A stretch of 64,000 nt of DNA from JANQJA01 sp047947185. Its GTDB lineage: Bacteria; Pseudomonadota; Gammaproteobacteria; Pseudomonadales; Azotimanducaceae. The DNA is taken from positions 3,720,001-3,784,000 of the forward strand of contig CP170502.1 of the NCBI GenBank assembly GCA_047947185.1. Direction: 5' to 3'. This document shows positions 8,689-16,720 of this stretch, one piece after another. Each line of letters begins with the position of its first letter. Positions within the stretch are counted from its first letter, which is position 1. The position numbers and the translations under genes were made by a program. The notes under the pieces were generated by a model. That model saw nothing but the letters and a program-made list of their open reading frames with translations, searched no databases and had not been told where the DNA came from.

Positions 8689-10667
8689 CCCCCATCACGC
8701 GCATCCTGGTGGCCAATCGGGGTGAGATTGCACGCCGGATCATGCGAACAGCCCGTGACATGGGTATTGGTACCGTAGCTGTTTATGCTGACGCGGACGC
8801 GGATGCGCCTTTTGTGCGCGAGGCTGACCTGGCGATTGCCCTGGTGGGCACGACCAGCACGGAAACCTACCTGGATATCAACAAGGTCCTTGCGGCCGCC
8901 ACAAGGAGTGGAGCGGACGCGGTTCACCCCGGTTATGGGTTTCTCTCGGAGAATGCGGCGTTTGCCCAGGCAGTAATTGATGCCGGCCTGAAGTGGATCG
9001 GTCCTTCCCCGGACGCCATCGCACAGATGGGTGACAAACTTTCTGCCAAGCGCCTCATGACTGCCGCTGGTGTACCGACGCTGCCGGCGGTGGAAGTGAC
9101 CGCCGAAACGGATATCGCCGCCGCGGGACAGGAGATTGGCTACCCGGTCCTGGTTAAAGCCTCCGCCGGTGGTGGTGGGCGTGGTATGCGCATTGTGCAG
9201 GATGAGGCTGCGCTGCGGGATGCAATTGATGGTGCCAAACGGGAGGCTGCCGGTGCCTTTGGTGATGACACGGTATTCCTGGAGAAGTGGCTGGACTCGT
9301 CCCGTCATATCGAAATCCAGATACTGGGTGATACCCGTGGCAATATTGTGCATTGCTTCGAGCGTGAGTGTTCAATCCAGCGTCGCCACCAGAAAATTAT
9401 TGAAGAAGCCCCGTCATCCGCCGTGACACCTGCAATTCGTGAGCGCATGGGTGATGCGGCGATCAAAGCGGCAAGGCAACTGAGTTATTGTTCGGCCGGC
9501 ACGGTCGAGTTTCTGCTGAGCGGCAACCAGTTCTACTTCCTGGAGGTGAATGCGCGACTGCAGGTGGAACATCCCGTTACCGAAGAGATTATTGGTTACG
9601 ACCTGGTGCGCGAGCAGATCAGGGTAGCTGAAGGTGAGGCCCTGTCATTTACCCAGGCGAGCCTCGCAATCAACGGGCATGCGATTGAGGCCAGGCTATA
9701 TGCGGAAGATCCAGAGCGTGACTTCCTGCCGTCGCCCGGTCCTGTTGAGGTCTGGCAGCCTTCATCACTGGCTGGTGCCCGATTTGACTCAGGCGTGGAA
9801 ACCGGCAGCCTGGTGGGTGCAGACTTTGATCCCATGATTGCCAAGGTCATCGTGCATGCGCCAACCCGTCGAGAAGCGGCCAGCAGGCTTGCCAGCGTGC
9901 TGGAAACAACCCGGGTACAGGGGCTGACAACAAACCGCGAGTTCCTGGTCGCCACCCTGCGAACCCCGGCGTTTCTTGCGGGTGATACCACCACTGACTT
10001 TATTGAACGAATCAATCCACCCCGAACCCGTGTGCCCCCCCGCGCTGAGTTGGTGGATGCCTGTATTGCCGCCATCATGGAAGGCCAGGCACTACGCCGG
10101 GCTAAAGCCAGGGTAATGCGAACAATCCAGAGTGGCTGGCGCAACACGCTTCTGCCCCTGGAGCAGATCAGTTTTGTGTATAGGGATGAGGAGATCAGCC
10201 TCGCGTACCGCTCTCGCCGGGACGGCCGCTTCCGGCTGGTGGTTGATGAAAATGAACACCTTGTCAGGCCTTTTGCCTGTGGCAAGGGGCATGTGGACGT
10301 TGAGATTGATGGCCGCCGCATGGCATTTGATGTGCAGCCCCTGGAGGACCGCTGGCTGATCCACGGCCGAAACGGTGATCTTACGCTGCGCGAAGTGCCG
10401 CGCTACCCGGTGCCCGGCATGGGAGAAGCCAGTGGCGGCCTGACCGCGCCCATGCCCGGACGGGTTCTTGATACCCTGATCAGCAATGGTGACAGTGTTA
10501 CCAAGGGGCAGCTGCTGCTTGTTCTTGAAGCTATGAAGATGGAGCACAGGATAGTTGCGCCTTCCGATGGTGTCGTGGCAGCCGTTCACGTGAGTACCGG
10601 CGACCAGGTTGCCAACGACCAGCTCCTGGTGTCATTTGAGGATAACAGTGCTGACAGCGCAGATTAG
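8676..10667 (+). CDS. Acyl-CoA carboxylase, biotin carboxylase/biotin carrier (alpha) subunit
   Basis: A 663-aa alpha subunit. The N-terminal biotin carboxylase domain (1-450) has 'ILVANRGEIARRI', the ATP-grasp glycine loop 'KASAGGGGRGMR' and 'EVNARLQVEHPVTE'. A BT-like linker of about 100 residues follows, and the C-terminal biotinyl domain carries the lysine of 'LEAMKMEH' (K621). It overlaps the beta-subunit gene by 13 bp and is followed 20 bp later by the enoyl-CoA hydratase. Together with the beta subunit it forms an ATP- and bicarbonate-dependent carboxylase of an alpha,beta-unsaturated acyl-CoA of the methylcrotonyl or geranyl type; this substrate assignment is from context only. Confidence 0.93.
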   Translation: MANVTPITRILVANRGEIARRIMRTARDMGIGTVAVYADADADAPFVREADLAIALVGTTSTETYLDINKVLAAATRSGADAVHPGYGFLSENAAFAQAVIDAGLKWIGPSPDAIAQMGDKLSAKRLMTAAGVPTLPAVEVTAETDIAAAGQEIGYPVLVKASAGGGGRGMRIVQDEAALRDAIDGAKREAAGAFGDDTVFLEKWLDSSRHIEIQILGDTRGNIVHCFERECSIQRRHQKIIEEAPSSAVTPAIRERMGDAAIKAARQLSYCSAGTVEFLLSGNQFYFLEVNARLQVEHPVTEEIIGYDLVREQIRVAEGEALSFTQASLAINGHAIEARLYAEDPERDFLPSPGPVEVWQPSSLAGARFDSGVETGSLVGADFDPMIAKVIVHAPTRREAASRLASVLETTRVQGLTTNREFLVATLRTPAFLAGDTTTDFIERINPPRTRVPPRAELVDACIAAIMEGQALRRAKARVMRTIQSGWRNTLLPLEQISFVYRDEEISLAYRSRRDGRFRLVVDENEHLVRPFACGKGHVDVEIDGRRMAFDVQPLEDRWLIHGRNGDLTLREVPRYPVPGMGEASGGLTAPMPGRVLDTLISNGDSVTKGQLLLVLEAMKMEHRIVAPSDGVVAAVHVSTGDQVANDQLLVSFEDNSADSAD

Positions 10668-10687
10668 GATGGAGGAGTCGAAAAAAC

Positions 10688-11461
10688 ATGGGATCAACTG
10701 AAGCAACACTTTATGAGATCAAGGATGGTGCTGCCTGGATAACACTCAATCGCCCGGAAAACCGCAACGCACTGTCGGCCGTGCTGGTGAACGAACTCTA
10801 CGACCACCTGCTTGAATCCAACCAGAACGACGAGGTGCGTTGTATCGTCATCACCGGCACCGGTCCTGCTTTCTGCGCCGGGGCTGATCTCAAGAGCCCG
10901 CCAGGACAAATTGCCGGTGGCGGCAAGGCCATCCCCTATGCCGACGTGCTGACTGCCATTGTTGAGAGTCCCAAACCCGTGATTGCCGCCATCAATGGTG
11001 CAGCCTTTGCGGGTGGTCTTGGGCTGGTGGGTGCGGCGGATATTGTTGTGACGGTGGATGACGTGCAGTTTTCGTTCAGTGAAGTCCGGATTGGGGTCAT
11101 CCCCGCCATCATTTCCGTGGTTTGCCTGCCGAAACTCGGCAGCCACCACGGCATGAAACTGTTTATCACCGGTGAAAGGTTCAACGGTCGCCAGGCGGTC
11201 GAGTTTGGGCTCGCGCACCGGGCAGTGCCTGCTGACCAACTGATCGATGCTGTCCAGGAAGAAATAGACATGATTAATCTCGGCGGGCCAATTGCGGTAC
11301 AGGAGTGCAAGAAGCTGGTGCGCCGGGTACCCCAACTGAGCATGGCGGAGGCCTTCAAGGAAACGGCAGAGTGGAGCGGGCGTATGTTCCGTTCTGAAGA
11401 GGCCACTGAAGGCATGGCTTCATTTCGGGAGAAGCGCAAGGCAGCCTGGGTCAAACAATAA
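10688..11461 (+). CDS. Enoyl-CoA hydratase/isomerase, LiuC/AtuE-like
   Basis: A 257-aa crotonase-fold protein. Oxyanion-hole segments are 'CAGADLKSP' and 'NGAAFAGGLGLVGAADIV', and the catalytic Glu region is 'FSFSEVRIGVIPAIIS', a form typical of methylglutaconyl-CoA hydratases (LiuC) and isohexenylglutaconyl-CoA hydratase (AtuE). It starts at the ATG at 10688 behind GGAGG and sits directly after the carboxylase genes. The expected reaction is hydration of the carboxylated 3-methyl-enoyl-CoA product to a 3-hydroxy-3-methylglutaryl-CoA-type compound. No HMG-CoA lyase gene is nearby. Confidence 0.9.
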   Translation: MGSTEATLYEIKDGAAWITLNRPENRNALSAVLVNELYDHLLESNQNDEVRCIVITGTGPAFCAGADLKSPPGQIAGGGKAIPYADVLTAIVESPKPVIAAINGAAFAGGLGLVGAADIVVTVDDVQFSFSEVRIGVIPAIISVVCLPKLGSHHGMKLFITGERFNGRQAVEFGLAHRAVPADQLIDAVQEEIDMINLGGPIAVQECKKLVRRVPQLSMAEAFKETAEWSGRMFRSEEATEGMASFREKRKAAWVKQ

Positions 11462-11509
11462 TCATTGCGTGAGGCTGCTGCCTTGCGATGACGCGAAGGG
11501 AGACGAGAC

Positions 11510-13282
11510 ATGACTGACATCATTCGAATTGCCAACTGCAGTGGTTTTTACGGTGACCGCCTGGCGGCGGCAAGAGAGATGGTTGAGGGTGGGCCGATTG
11601 ATGTCCTCACCGGCGATTACCTGGCCGAGCTCACCATGTCGATACTGTACAACCAGAAACAGTCACGCGGTGCTGACATGGGTTATGTCGGCACTTTTCT
11701 CAAACAGGTGGAAGACGTGGCGAGGCTCTGCCAGGACAAGGGCATCAAGATTGTATCCAATGCCGGTGGCCTGAACCCGAAAAGCCTGGCCGCAGAAGTG
11801 GAGAAGATACTGGCGGCACAGGGTATCGACATGAAGGTGGCCTACATCGATGGTGATGACCTGCTGCCGGAACTTGACCGGTTGCAGGCAGAAGGTGAAA
11901 CCTTCACAAATCTTGATACCGGCAGAACCCTGAAAGATGACAATACCCGGTCTGTGACCGCAAATGTCTACTTTGGCGCCTGGGGCATCAAGGAAGCATT
12001 GGATCAGGGCGCAGACATTGTTATCTGCCCGCGGGTTACCGATGCGGCTGTGGTCATAGGTCCCGCAGCCTGGAAATTCAACTGGCAGCGTGATGACTAT
12101 GATGCGTTGGCCGGTGCCCTGGCAGCCGGCCACATTATCGAATGTGGCGCCCAGTGCTGTGGTGGCAACTACGCCTTTTTTGAAGAAGTGCCCAGCTATC
12201 GCAACGTCGGATATCCCATTGCCGAGATGGAGGCAGACGGCTCGTTTACAGTCACCAAACATCCGGGAACGGGTGGTCTCGTTTCAGTGGGAACAGTCAC
12301 CGCCCAGTTGCTCTACGAGATTTCGACGCCGGCATACTACAACCCGGATGTCATAGCCCACTTCGATACCATGAAAATTGAACAGGTGGGGGACGACCGG
12401 GTCCGCGTGAGCGGTTGTCGTGGCAGCAGTCCGCCACCAACACACAAGGTATGTTTTAACACCCTGGGTCCAATCAAACAGAGTTTTGAAGTGCTGTTGA
12501 CGGGGCTGGATATCGAGAAGAAAGCAGAGGTTTACCTCGACGCGGTCTTTCATAACCTCGGCGGCCGGGAGCAGTTTGAGGACGTGGATGTGCAACTGAT
12601 CCGCAGCGACAAGGAAGACCCGGAAACCAACGAGGTTGCCTACGCTGCACTTCGCGTCACCGTGACAACTGACGACCCAAAAAAGGTGGGGCGGCTGTTC
12701 CAGGCAAAAATTACCGAGCTTGGCCTGGCCGGTATTCCGGGCAATACGGGTCGGGGTGGGGGTGGCTTCAACGGCAGCCCGGTGATTGTGCACTGGCCAT
12801 CAACCATCGACAGCCGCAAGGTGACTGAACATGTTCACGTGGATGGCAAGACAATTGACGTCCTGCCAACGCAGAGGCTGGACCTTGAAGAGATTTTTTA
12901 CCAGGAAGTGCCGGTCAAGCTTGCCCCCGCGCCTGGTGGTGAGACCGTCAGGGTTCCGTTTGGCCGAATCTTCGGCACACGTTCCGGCGACAAGGGTGGT
13001 AATGCCAACTGCGGCGTCTGGGCGCGAACAGATGAAGCCTACAGTTTCCTGTCAGAGTACCTGACGGTCGAGGAGTTTCGCCGGCTGCTACCTGATATGG
13101 CGCCTTATGAAATCCTGCGCTACGACATGCCAAACCTGCGCGCCCTGAACTTCTACATCAAGGGTGTGCTGGGAGGCGGCGCCTCGTCAAATCACCGCAT
13201 TGACAAACAGGCGAAGTCCCTCGGTGAATACCTGCGCGCCAAAGTCATCGAGGCACCAAAAGTGCTGGTGCAGGAAGCTTAG
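11510..13282 (+). CDS. atuA: AtuA-like protein (DUF1446 family)
   Basis: A 590-aa protein of the AtuA/DUF1446 family. The large N-terminal domain (about 1-450) begins 'RIANCSGFYGDRLAAAREM' and contains 'VNAGGLNPKSLA'-like and 'CPRVTDAAVVIGPAAW' motifs. The C-terminal module (about 485-585) has the conserved 'SGDKGGNANCGVWAR' sequence. In Pseudomonas, atuA is part of the acyclic terpene utilisation cluster, but its biochemical function is not established. Its position after carboxylase and hydratase genes reproduces the atu arrangement in part; no acyl-CoA dehydrogenase (atuD) is present here. It is probably the last gene of the operon starting at 7057. Confidence 0.85.
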   Translation: MTDIIRIANCSGFYGDRLAAAREMVEGGPIDVLTGDYLAELTMSILYNQKQSRGADMGYVGTFLKQVEDVARLCQDKGIKIVSNAGGLNPKSLAAEVEKILAAQGIDMKVAYIDGDDLLPELDRLQAEGETFTNLDTGRTLKDDNTRSVTANVYFGAWGIKEALDQGADIVICPRVTDAAVVIGPAAWKFNWQRDDYDALAGALAAGHIIECGAQCCGGNYAFFEEVPSYRNVGYPIAEMEADGSFTVTKHPGTGGLVSVGTVTAQLLYEISTPAYYNPDVIAHFDTMKIEQVGDDRVRVSGCRGSSPPPTHKVCFNTLGPIKQSFEVLLTGLDIEKKAEVYLDAVFHNLGGREQFEDVDVQLIRSDKEDPETNEVAYAALRVTVTTDDPKKVGRLFQAKITELGLAGIPGNTGRGGGGFNGSPVIVHWPSTIDSRKVTEHVHVDGKTIDVLPTQRLDLEEIFYQEVPVKLAPAPGGETVRVPFGRIFGTRSGDKGGNANCGVWARTDEAYSFLSEYLTVEEFRRLLPDMAPYEILRYDMPNLRALNFYIKGVLGGGASSNHRIDKQAKSLGEYLRAKVIEAPKVLVQEA

Positions 13283-13462
13283 CCGGTCCTGATCCTTGCG
13301 GGATCGCCTTCCCCGGGGCAGACGATCCCGCTCCATCTCCTGTGCGACGAATATCGATCGCTTTCTGAAAGTGAAAAACTGATTTGCTTTTCCCGACGTT
13401 TACGCGGCCAGGGCTGGTGATTAGTGTTGTTTACGGACAGGCAACCAATCAGGAGAGTCCAC

Positions 13463-13795
13463 ATGAAGCAACTGTTTATCACCATGTTCGTTACCAGCAT
13501 CTTCAGCGCTGGGGCTATTGCCTCGCCGCCGGCAGAGCGGGGATACCGCACCTGTGAGGATGCCATCATGACCGAGTTCCGCGATGCGGGTGTTGTCGCG
13601 AACCGCGATTACTATTTTGTTCGGAAGGATGACAAGTTCGTCTATTTCCTCAATGGCCACGTCTGGAATGAGGCAGGCGAGCGGGTGGCTGGCCGTGCTA
13701 CCTGTTACACCACGGCAAATGGTCGGCACCTGATCGAGTTCAAGGCTGAATTCGGAAGCTACGGTAAGGAAGGGAATCACCTGGTTATCCGGTAG
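13463..13795 (+). CDS. Small exported protein of unknown function
   Basis: A 110-aa protein with a clear Sec signal peptide (residues 1-20, 'MKQLFITMFVTSIFSAGAIA' with cleavage after ASA/AIA-like residues) and a mature part of about 90 residues rich in charged and aromatic residues, with two Cys that could form a disulfide. The start at 13463 is set by CAGGAGAG 8 nt upstream; the frame extends a few codons further without support. I do not recognise the family. It is followed by a hairpin at 13802-13823, so it is probably monocistronic and expressed separately from its neighbours. Confidence 0.6.
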   Translation: MKQLFITMFVTSIFSAGAIASPPAERGYRTCEDAIMTEFRDAGVVANRDYYFVRKDDKFVYFLNGHVWNEAGERVAGRATCYTTANGRHLIEFKAEFGSYGKEGNHLVIR

Positions 13796-13801
13796 GCAAG
13801 A

Positions 13802-13823
13802 GGGGAGGGATTACTACCTCCCC
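13802..13823 (+). terminator. Possible hairpin terminator after the small exported protein
   Basis: GGGGAGG (13802-13808), an 8-nt loop and CCTCCCC (13817-13823) form a perfect 7-bp stem seven bases after the stop codon. It lacks a clear T-run afterwards, so intrinsic termination is plausible but not certain. Confidence 0.4.
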
Positions 13824-13864
13824 AAGCCTTCGTTGTGCCCGCCCGTGAGCAAGCCGGTCTTCTG

Positions 13865-13878
13865 TTGATCTGGATCAA
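13865..13878. promoter_or_regulatory. FNR/Anr/Dnr-type box upstream of the di-iron operon
   Basis: TTGATCTGGATCAA is a perfect match to the CRP/FNR-family palindrome TTGAYnnnnRTCAA. Its centre lies 74 bp before the ATG at 13946; a class II activator position (-41.5) would put the transcription start near 13913. A second palindrome (13899-13921) overlaps that predicted start. Confidence 0.7.
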
Positions 13879-13898
13879 TGAGCGAAGGCCCCGGAATA

Positions 13899-13921
13899 AA
13901 GCAGTATCACGAATACCTGTT
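13899..13921. promoter_or_regulatory. NsrR-like palindrome, di-iron operon
   Basis: On the minus strand this reads AACAGGTATTCGTGATACTGCTT, matching 17 of 23 bases of the copy upstream of the NO-reductase-like operon. The left half AACAGGTATT is identical, and the right half is weaker than in the other three copies. It overlaps the transcription start predicted from the FNR-type box, as expected for a repressor site. Confidence 0.55.
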
Positions 13922-13945
13922 TAGAAACTCAGAGGATCGGACAAG

Positions 13946-15031
13946 ATGAGCCAGGTAGAGCAATTGCGCGAGAGTGATGATCGAAAACAGCAGCTTGTCG
14001 ACAGTTACAAGGCATTAATGGAAGTCAGCTGGAATTTTGATTACGACACGGATATCACCAAGGTCAAGGACCTTTACAAGCGGGCCAAAACCAACCAGTG
14101 GAACGCAGACGACCTTGACTGGGACGTCAGTATTGACCCCTCAAACCCCATCATGCGGCGCGAAAATACGCAGTACTACGACATGCCGTTTTTCAAACGG
14201 TTATCGAAGCCGCAGCAGGAAACCTTTATTGCCCACTCAACCGCGCAGATGCTGTCCCAGTTCCTGCACGGAGAGCAGGGTGCCCTGCTGACGGCTTCGA
14301 CCATAACCCATGGTGTGCCGGATGTTCAGGCAAAATACTACGCCGCCAGCCAGACCATGGACGAGGCACGGCATGTGGAGGTCTATGACCGGTACGTCAA
14401 CAAGATTGCCATGCATTACCCCATGGTCAGCTGGCTCAAGGAATTGGTTGACGTCACGCTAAAGACAGAAAACGTCCATAAGATCATGATTGGCATGAAC
14501 ATGATTATCGAGGGACTCGCCCTTGGCGCCTTCAACAACATGTACCGACAGACAGAAGAACCCCTGCTCAAGTCCATCACCTTCAACGTGATGCGTGATG
14601 AATCACGGCATGTCTCTTTTGGTCATGTGTTCCTCGCACCGCGTGTTGCTGCCATGCACCCGGACGACCGGGAAGACCTCGCCCAGTTTGCATTTGACGC
14701 CGTGAAGATTCTCATGGAAGGTCAGAGGGATATTGACCCGGGTTTCCTGAAGGTGCTGGAGGCCAGCAATATTGACGCCAATGACTTCATGGCAGGCATG
14801 AAAGAAGCTGCCGACCAGGGCCTCACCCAGGAACTGCCTCCGGGCCAGGTGCATTCCCTGAAGGACCTGATGATGCCAGCCCTCAGTCGAGCCGGGTTAA
14901 TCACGACGAGAACGCGTGAATTATTCGTTCAGGCCGGCATCCCGGTCAGCGACGACCTGTCAGTCCTGGAGTCAATGGAAGACGCCAGGTCTGATCGCAA
15001 CGTACTGAACGAGGCGGGGGCCAGCTACTAG
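13946..15031 (+). CDS. Ferritin-like di-iron protein with AurF-type double E-x28-DExRH motif
   Basis: A 361-aa, mainly helical protein. The metal ligands are visible as two copies of one motif: E110-x28-D139-E140-x2-H143 ('HGEQG' ... 'MDEARHVE') and E189-x28-D218-E219-x2-H222 ('IIEGL' ... 'RDESRHVSFG'). This is the pattern of AurF-like N-oxygenases and related ferritin-superfamily di-iron oxidases. It should be cytosolic, since no signal peptide is present. It begins an operon with a PAS protein (3-bp gap) and a [2Fe-2S] ferredoxin, which could deliver electrons to the di-iron site. FNR-type and NsrR-like boxes upstream suggest induction under low oxygen or NO. The substrate is unknown: oxygenase, NO or peroxide reductase, or a sensor partner are all possible. 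Confidence 0.8.
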   Translation: MSQVEQLRESDDRKQQLVDSYKALMEVSWNFDYDTDITKVKDLYKRAKTNQWNADDLDWDVSIDPSNPIMRRENTQYYDMPFFKRLSKPQQETFIAHSTAQMLSQFLHGEQGALLTASTITHGVPDVQAKYYAASQTMDEARHVEVYDRYVNKIAMHYPMVSWLKELVDVTLKTENVHKIMIGMNMIIEGLALGAFNNMYRQTEEPLLKSITFNVMRDESRHVSFGHVFLAPRVAAMHPDDREDLAQFAFDAVKILMEGQRDIDPGFLKVLEASNIDANDFMAGMKEAADQGLTQELPPGQVHSLKDLMMPALSRAGLITTRTRELFVQAGIPVSDDLSVLESMEDARSDRNVLNEAGASY

Positions 15032-15034
15032 CCA

Positions 15035-16189
15035 ATGCCCGTGGACTTTGACGGTGTCAACGCATCAGAATTGATGCGGGATCTGCCCGAGGCGCTGTTC
15101 GTCATGGCGCCTGATGGGCAGATCCTGTTCGTGAATCCGGCCCTCACGGCACTTGCCGGTTACGAGGCCGCTGATCTTGTCGGTCAGCATGTCCGTCAAC
15201 TGATGCCGGCCCAGGCCCGACGCCGGGTTGATGTGGTGGCGTGGCTGCAGCGATGGGCTGTTGACCCTAATCCAGCACAGCTCAGGTTCCTGAAGCTTGA
15301 ACTATTGACCGGGGCAGGTGACACGCGGCTGGTCAATGTCAGGGTCTCGCGTCACAACCGCGCCGACTCGCCTTACTTCCTGGTCCTGTTGCGGGACGTC
15401 ACCGAAGAACACGAATCCAACGCGGAACTTCGCCACACCCAGCTTGTTACCAGCCGGATACTCGCGATTGGGGCTGACGCTGTACTTTGCCTGGGCGCTG
15501 ACCACAGGATCACCTACTGGAATCAGGCGGCAGAGAAACTCTTTGGCTACGAGCGCGTCGATGCTATCGGTCAGCCACTCTCGCTGATCCTGCCGGAAGG
15601 GCTAGTCGACCAGCACGACCACTGGATTCGCCAGTTCGAGCGGAGTGCCGAGGCAACGCGGCTGATGGGCGAAAGAGCTGAGGTGCGGGGGCGTACGCGG
15701 GACGGTCGTATCCTGCCGCTTGAGATATCCATCACCAAGACAACCGTAGAAGGCAGCATCATCCTTGGTGCGCAGATTCGCGATATCAGTGACCGTAAGA
15801 GGAGCGAAGAGGCCGTCCGGGCCAGTGAAGCTAGGTTCCGTGCAATATTTGAACACGCAGTGGAGGCGATGGCCCTGCTTGATCCGACAGGCCGGGTTGT
15901 CGAGCTGAATGCAGCCGGGCATGCCATGCTGCCGGTCTTTGATGACAACCGGATGTTGTGGGAACTTGACTGGTGGGGAGGCGCCAGCGCTGATGCTGCA
16001 CGTGACAGTTTGCGACTGGCGGTTACCGCGGCTGGCCGGGGAGAACGCATCGCGGCCAGGGTAGTGCTTGGTCCGAACACGGGCCAGGGCACACGGGAAA
16101 TTGACTTCTCGCTGATCCCGGTTATTGGCCCGGATGGTAACCCGGACTGGATTATTGCGGAGGGGCGGGATATCACGCCGGTTGCCTGA
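15035..16189 (+). CDS. Multi-PAS domain protein without an output domain
   Basis: A 384-aa cytosolic protein with three consecutive PAS/PAC units (about residues 8-125, 135-255, 262-380). Recognisable features are 'LFVNPALTALAGYEAADLVGQ', 'ITYWNQAAEKLFGYERVDAIGQPL' and PAC ends 'GAQIRDISDRKRSEE' and 'IAEGRDITPVA'. No histidine kinase, GGDEF, EAL or HTH domain follows; the gene ends after the third PAC. It lies 3 bp after the di-iron gene and 2 bp before the ferredoxin gene, so the three proteins are made together. It may bind haem or flavin and act as a sensor or scaffold for the di-iron protein; that is inference. Confidence 0.8.
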   Translation: MPVDFDGVNASELMRDLPEALFVMAPDGQILFVNPALTALAGYEAADLVGQHVRQLMPAQARRRVDVVAWLQRWAVDPNPAQLRFLKLELLTGAGDTRLVNVRVSRHNRADSPYFLVLLRDVTEEHESNAELRHTQLVTSRILAIGADAVLCLGADHRITYWNQAAEKLFGYERVDAIGQPLSLILPEGLVDQHDHWIRQFERSAEATRLMGERAEVRGRTRDGRILPLEISITKTTVEGSIILGAQIRDISDRKRSEEAVRASEARFRAIFEHAVEAMALLDPTGRVVELNAAGHAMLPVFDDNRMLWELDWWGGASADAARDSLRLAVTAAGRGERIAARVVLGPNTGQGTREIDFSLIPVIGPDGNPDWIIAEGRDITPVA

Positions 16190-16191
16190 AC

Positions 16192-16512
16192 ATGCCGAAG
16201 GTCGTCTTTATAGAGCATAACGGCACGCAGCATGTTGTCGACGAACGACCTGGCGTCTCGGTGATGGAAGCCGCCGTTCATCACATGGTGCCTGGCATTG
16301 AAGGTGATTGTGGTGGCCTCTGTGCCTGTGCCACCTGTCATGTCTACGTTGATGAAGCCTGGCGAACGCGATGTGGTGAGCCCGAGGAGCTTGAGCAGAG
16401 TATCCTCGACTTTGCTTTTGATGTGACCGATGCGTCCCGTCTTGGATGCCAGATCAAACTTTCCGAAGACCTCGATGGCCTTGTAGTTCGAATTCCGGAG
16501 CGCCAATACTGA
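16192..16512 (+). CDS. Adrenodoxin-type [2Fe-2S] ferredoxin
   Basis: A 106-aa plant/vertebrate-type ferredoxin. The cluster ligands are C40, C46, C49 and C86 (C-x5-C-x2-C in 'CGGLCACATCH' and the distal 'RLGCQIKL'); C44 is an extra cysteine inside the loop. Adrenodoxin-type ferredoxins pass single electrons from an NAD(P)H-dependent reductase to P450s or other oxygenases. Here the nearest oxygenase candidate is the di-iron protein at the head of the same operon. No ferredoxin reductase gene is present in the window. Confidence 0.9.
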   Translation: MPKVVFIEHNGTQHVVDERPGVSVMEAAVHHMVPGIEGDCGGLCACATCHVYVDEAWRTRCGEPEELEQSILDFAFDVTDASRLGCQIKLSEDLDGLVVRIPERQY

Positions 16513-16525
16513 CCGTCCAGGCACT

Positions 16526-16720
16526 TCAGGTGGAATCACCCACCAGCAGCAGACGCAGCACCTGAAACAGGATGATGGCCAAAACCAGGATAAGAACAAA
16601 AAACACCCAATTACGGTAGGGTATGGGTTCCCCATGGAGTCTTTCCAGCGCACGCAACGCCGCGTCTGTCAGCAGATAAAGCAGGATACCCGCGATGGTG
16701 TACAACAGTATTTCTGTCAT
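16526..16720 (-). CDS. Small two-helix membrane protein
   Basis: A 64-aa protein with hydrophobic segments at residues 4-18 and 39-59 and a charged loop between them. Its ATG overlaps the stop of the COX15-like gene by 4 bp, which supports it as a translated gene. Function unknown. It is the last gene of the short SCO-COX15-like unit and ends 13 bp from the convergent ferredoxin gene. Confidence 0.55.
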   Translation of the reverse strand: MTEILLYTIAGILLYLLTDAALRALERLHGEPIPYRNWVFFVLILVLAIILFQVLRLLLVGDST

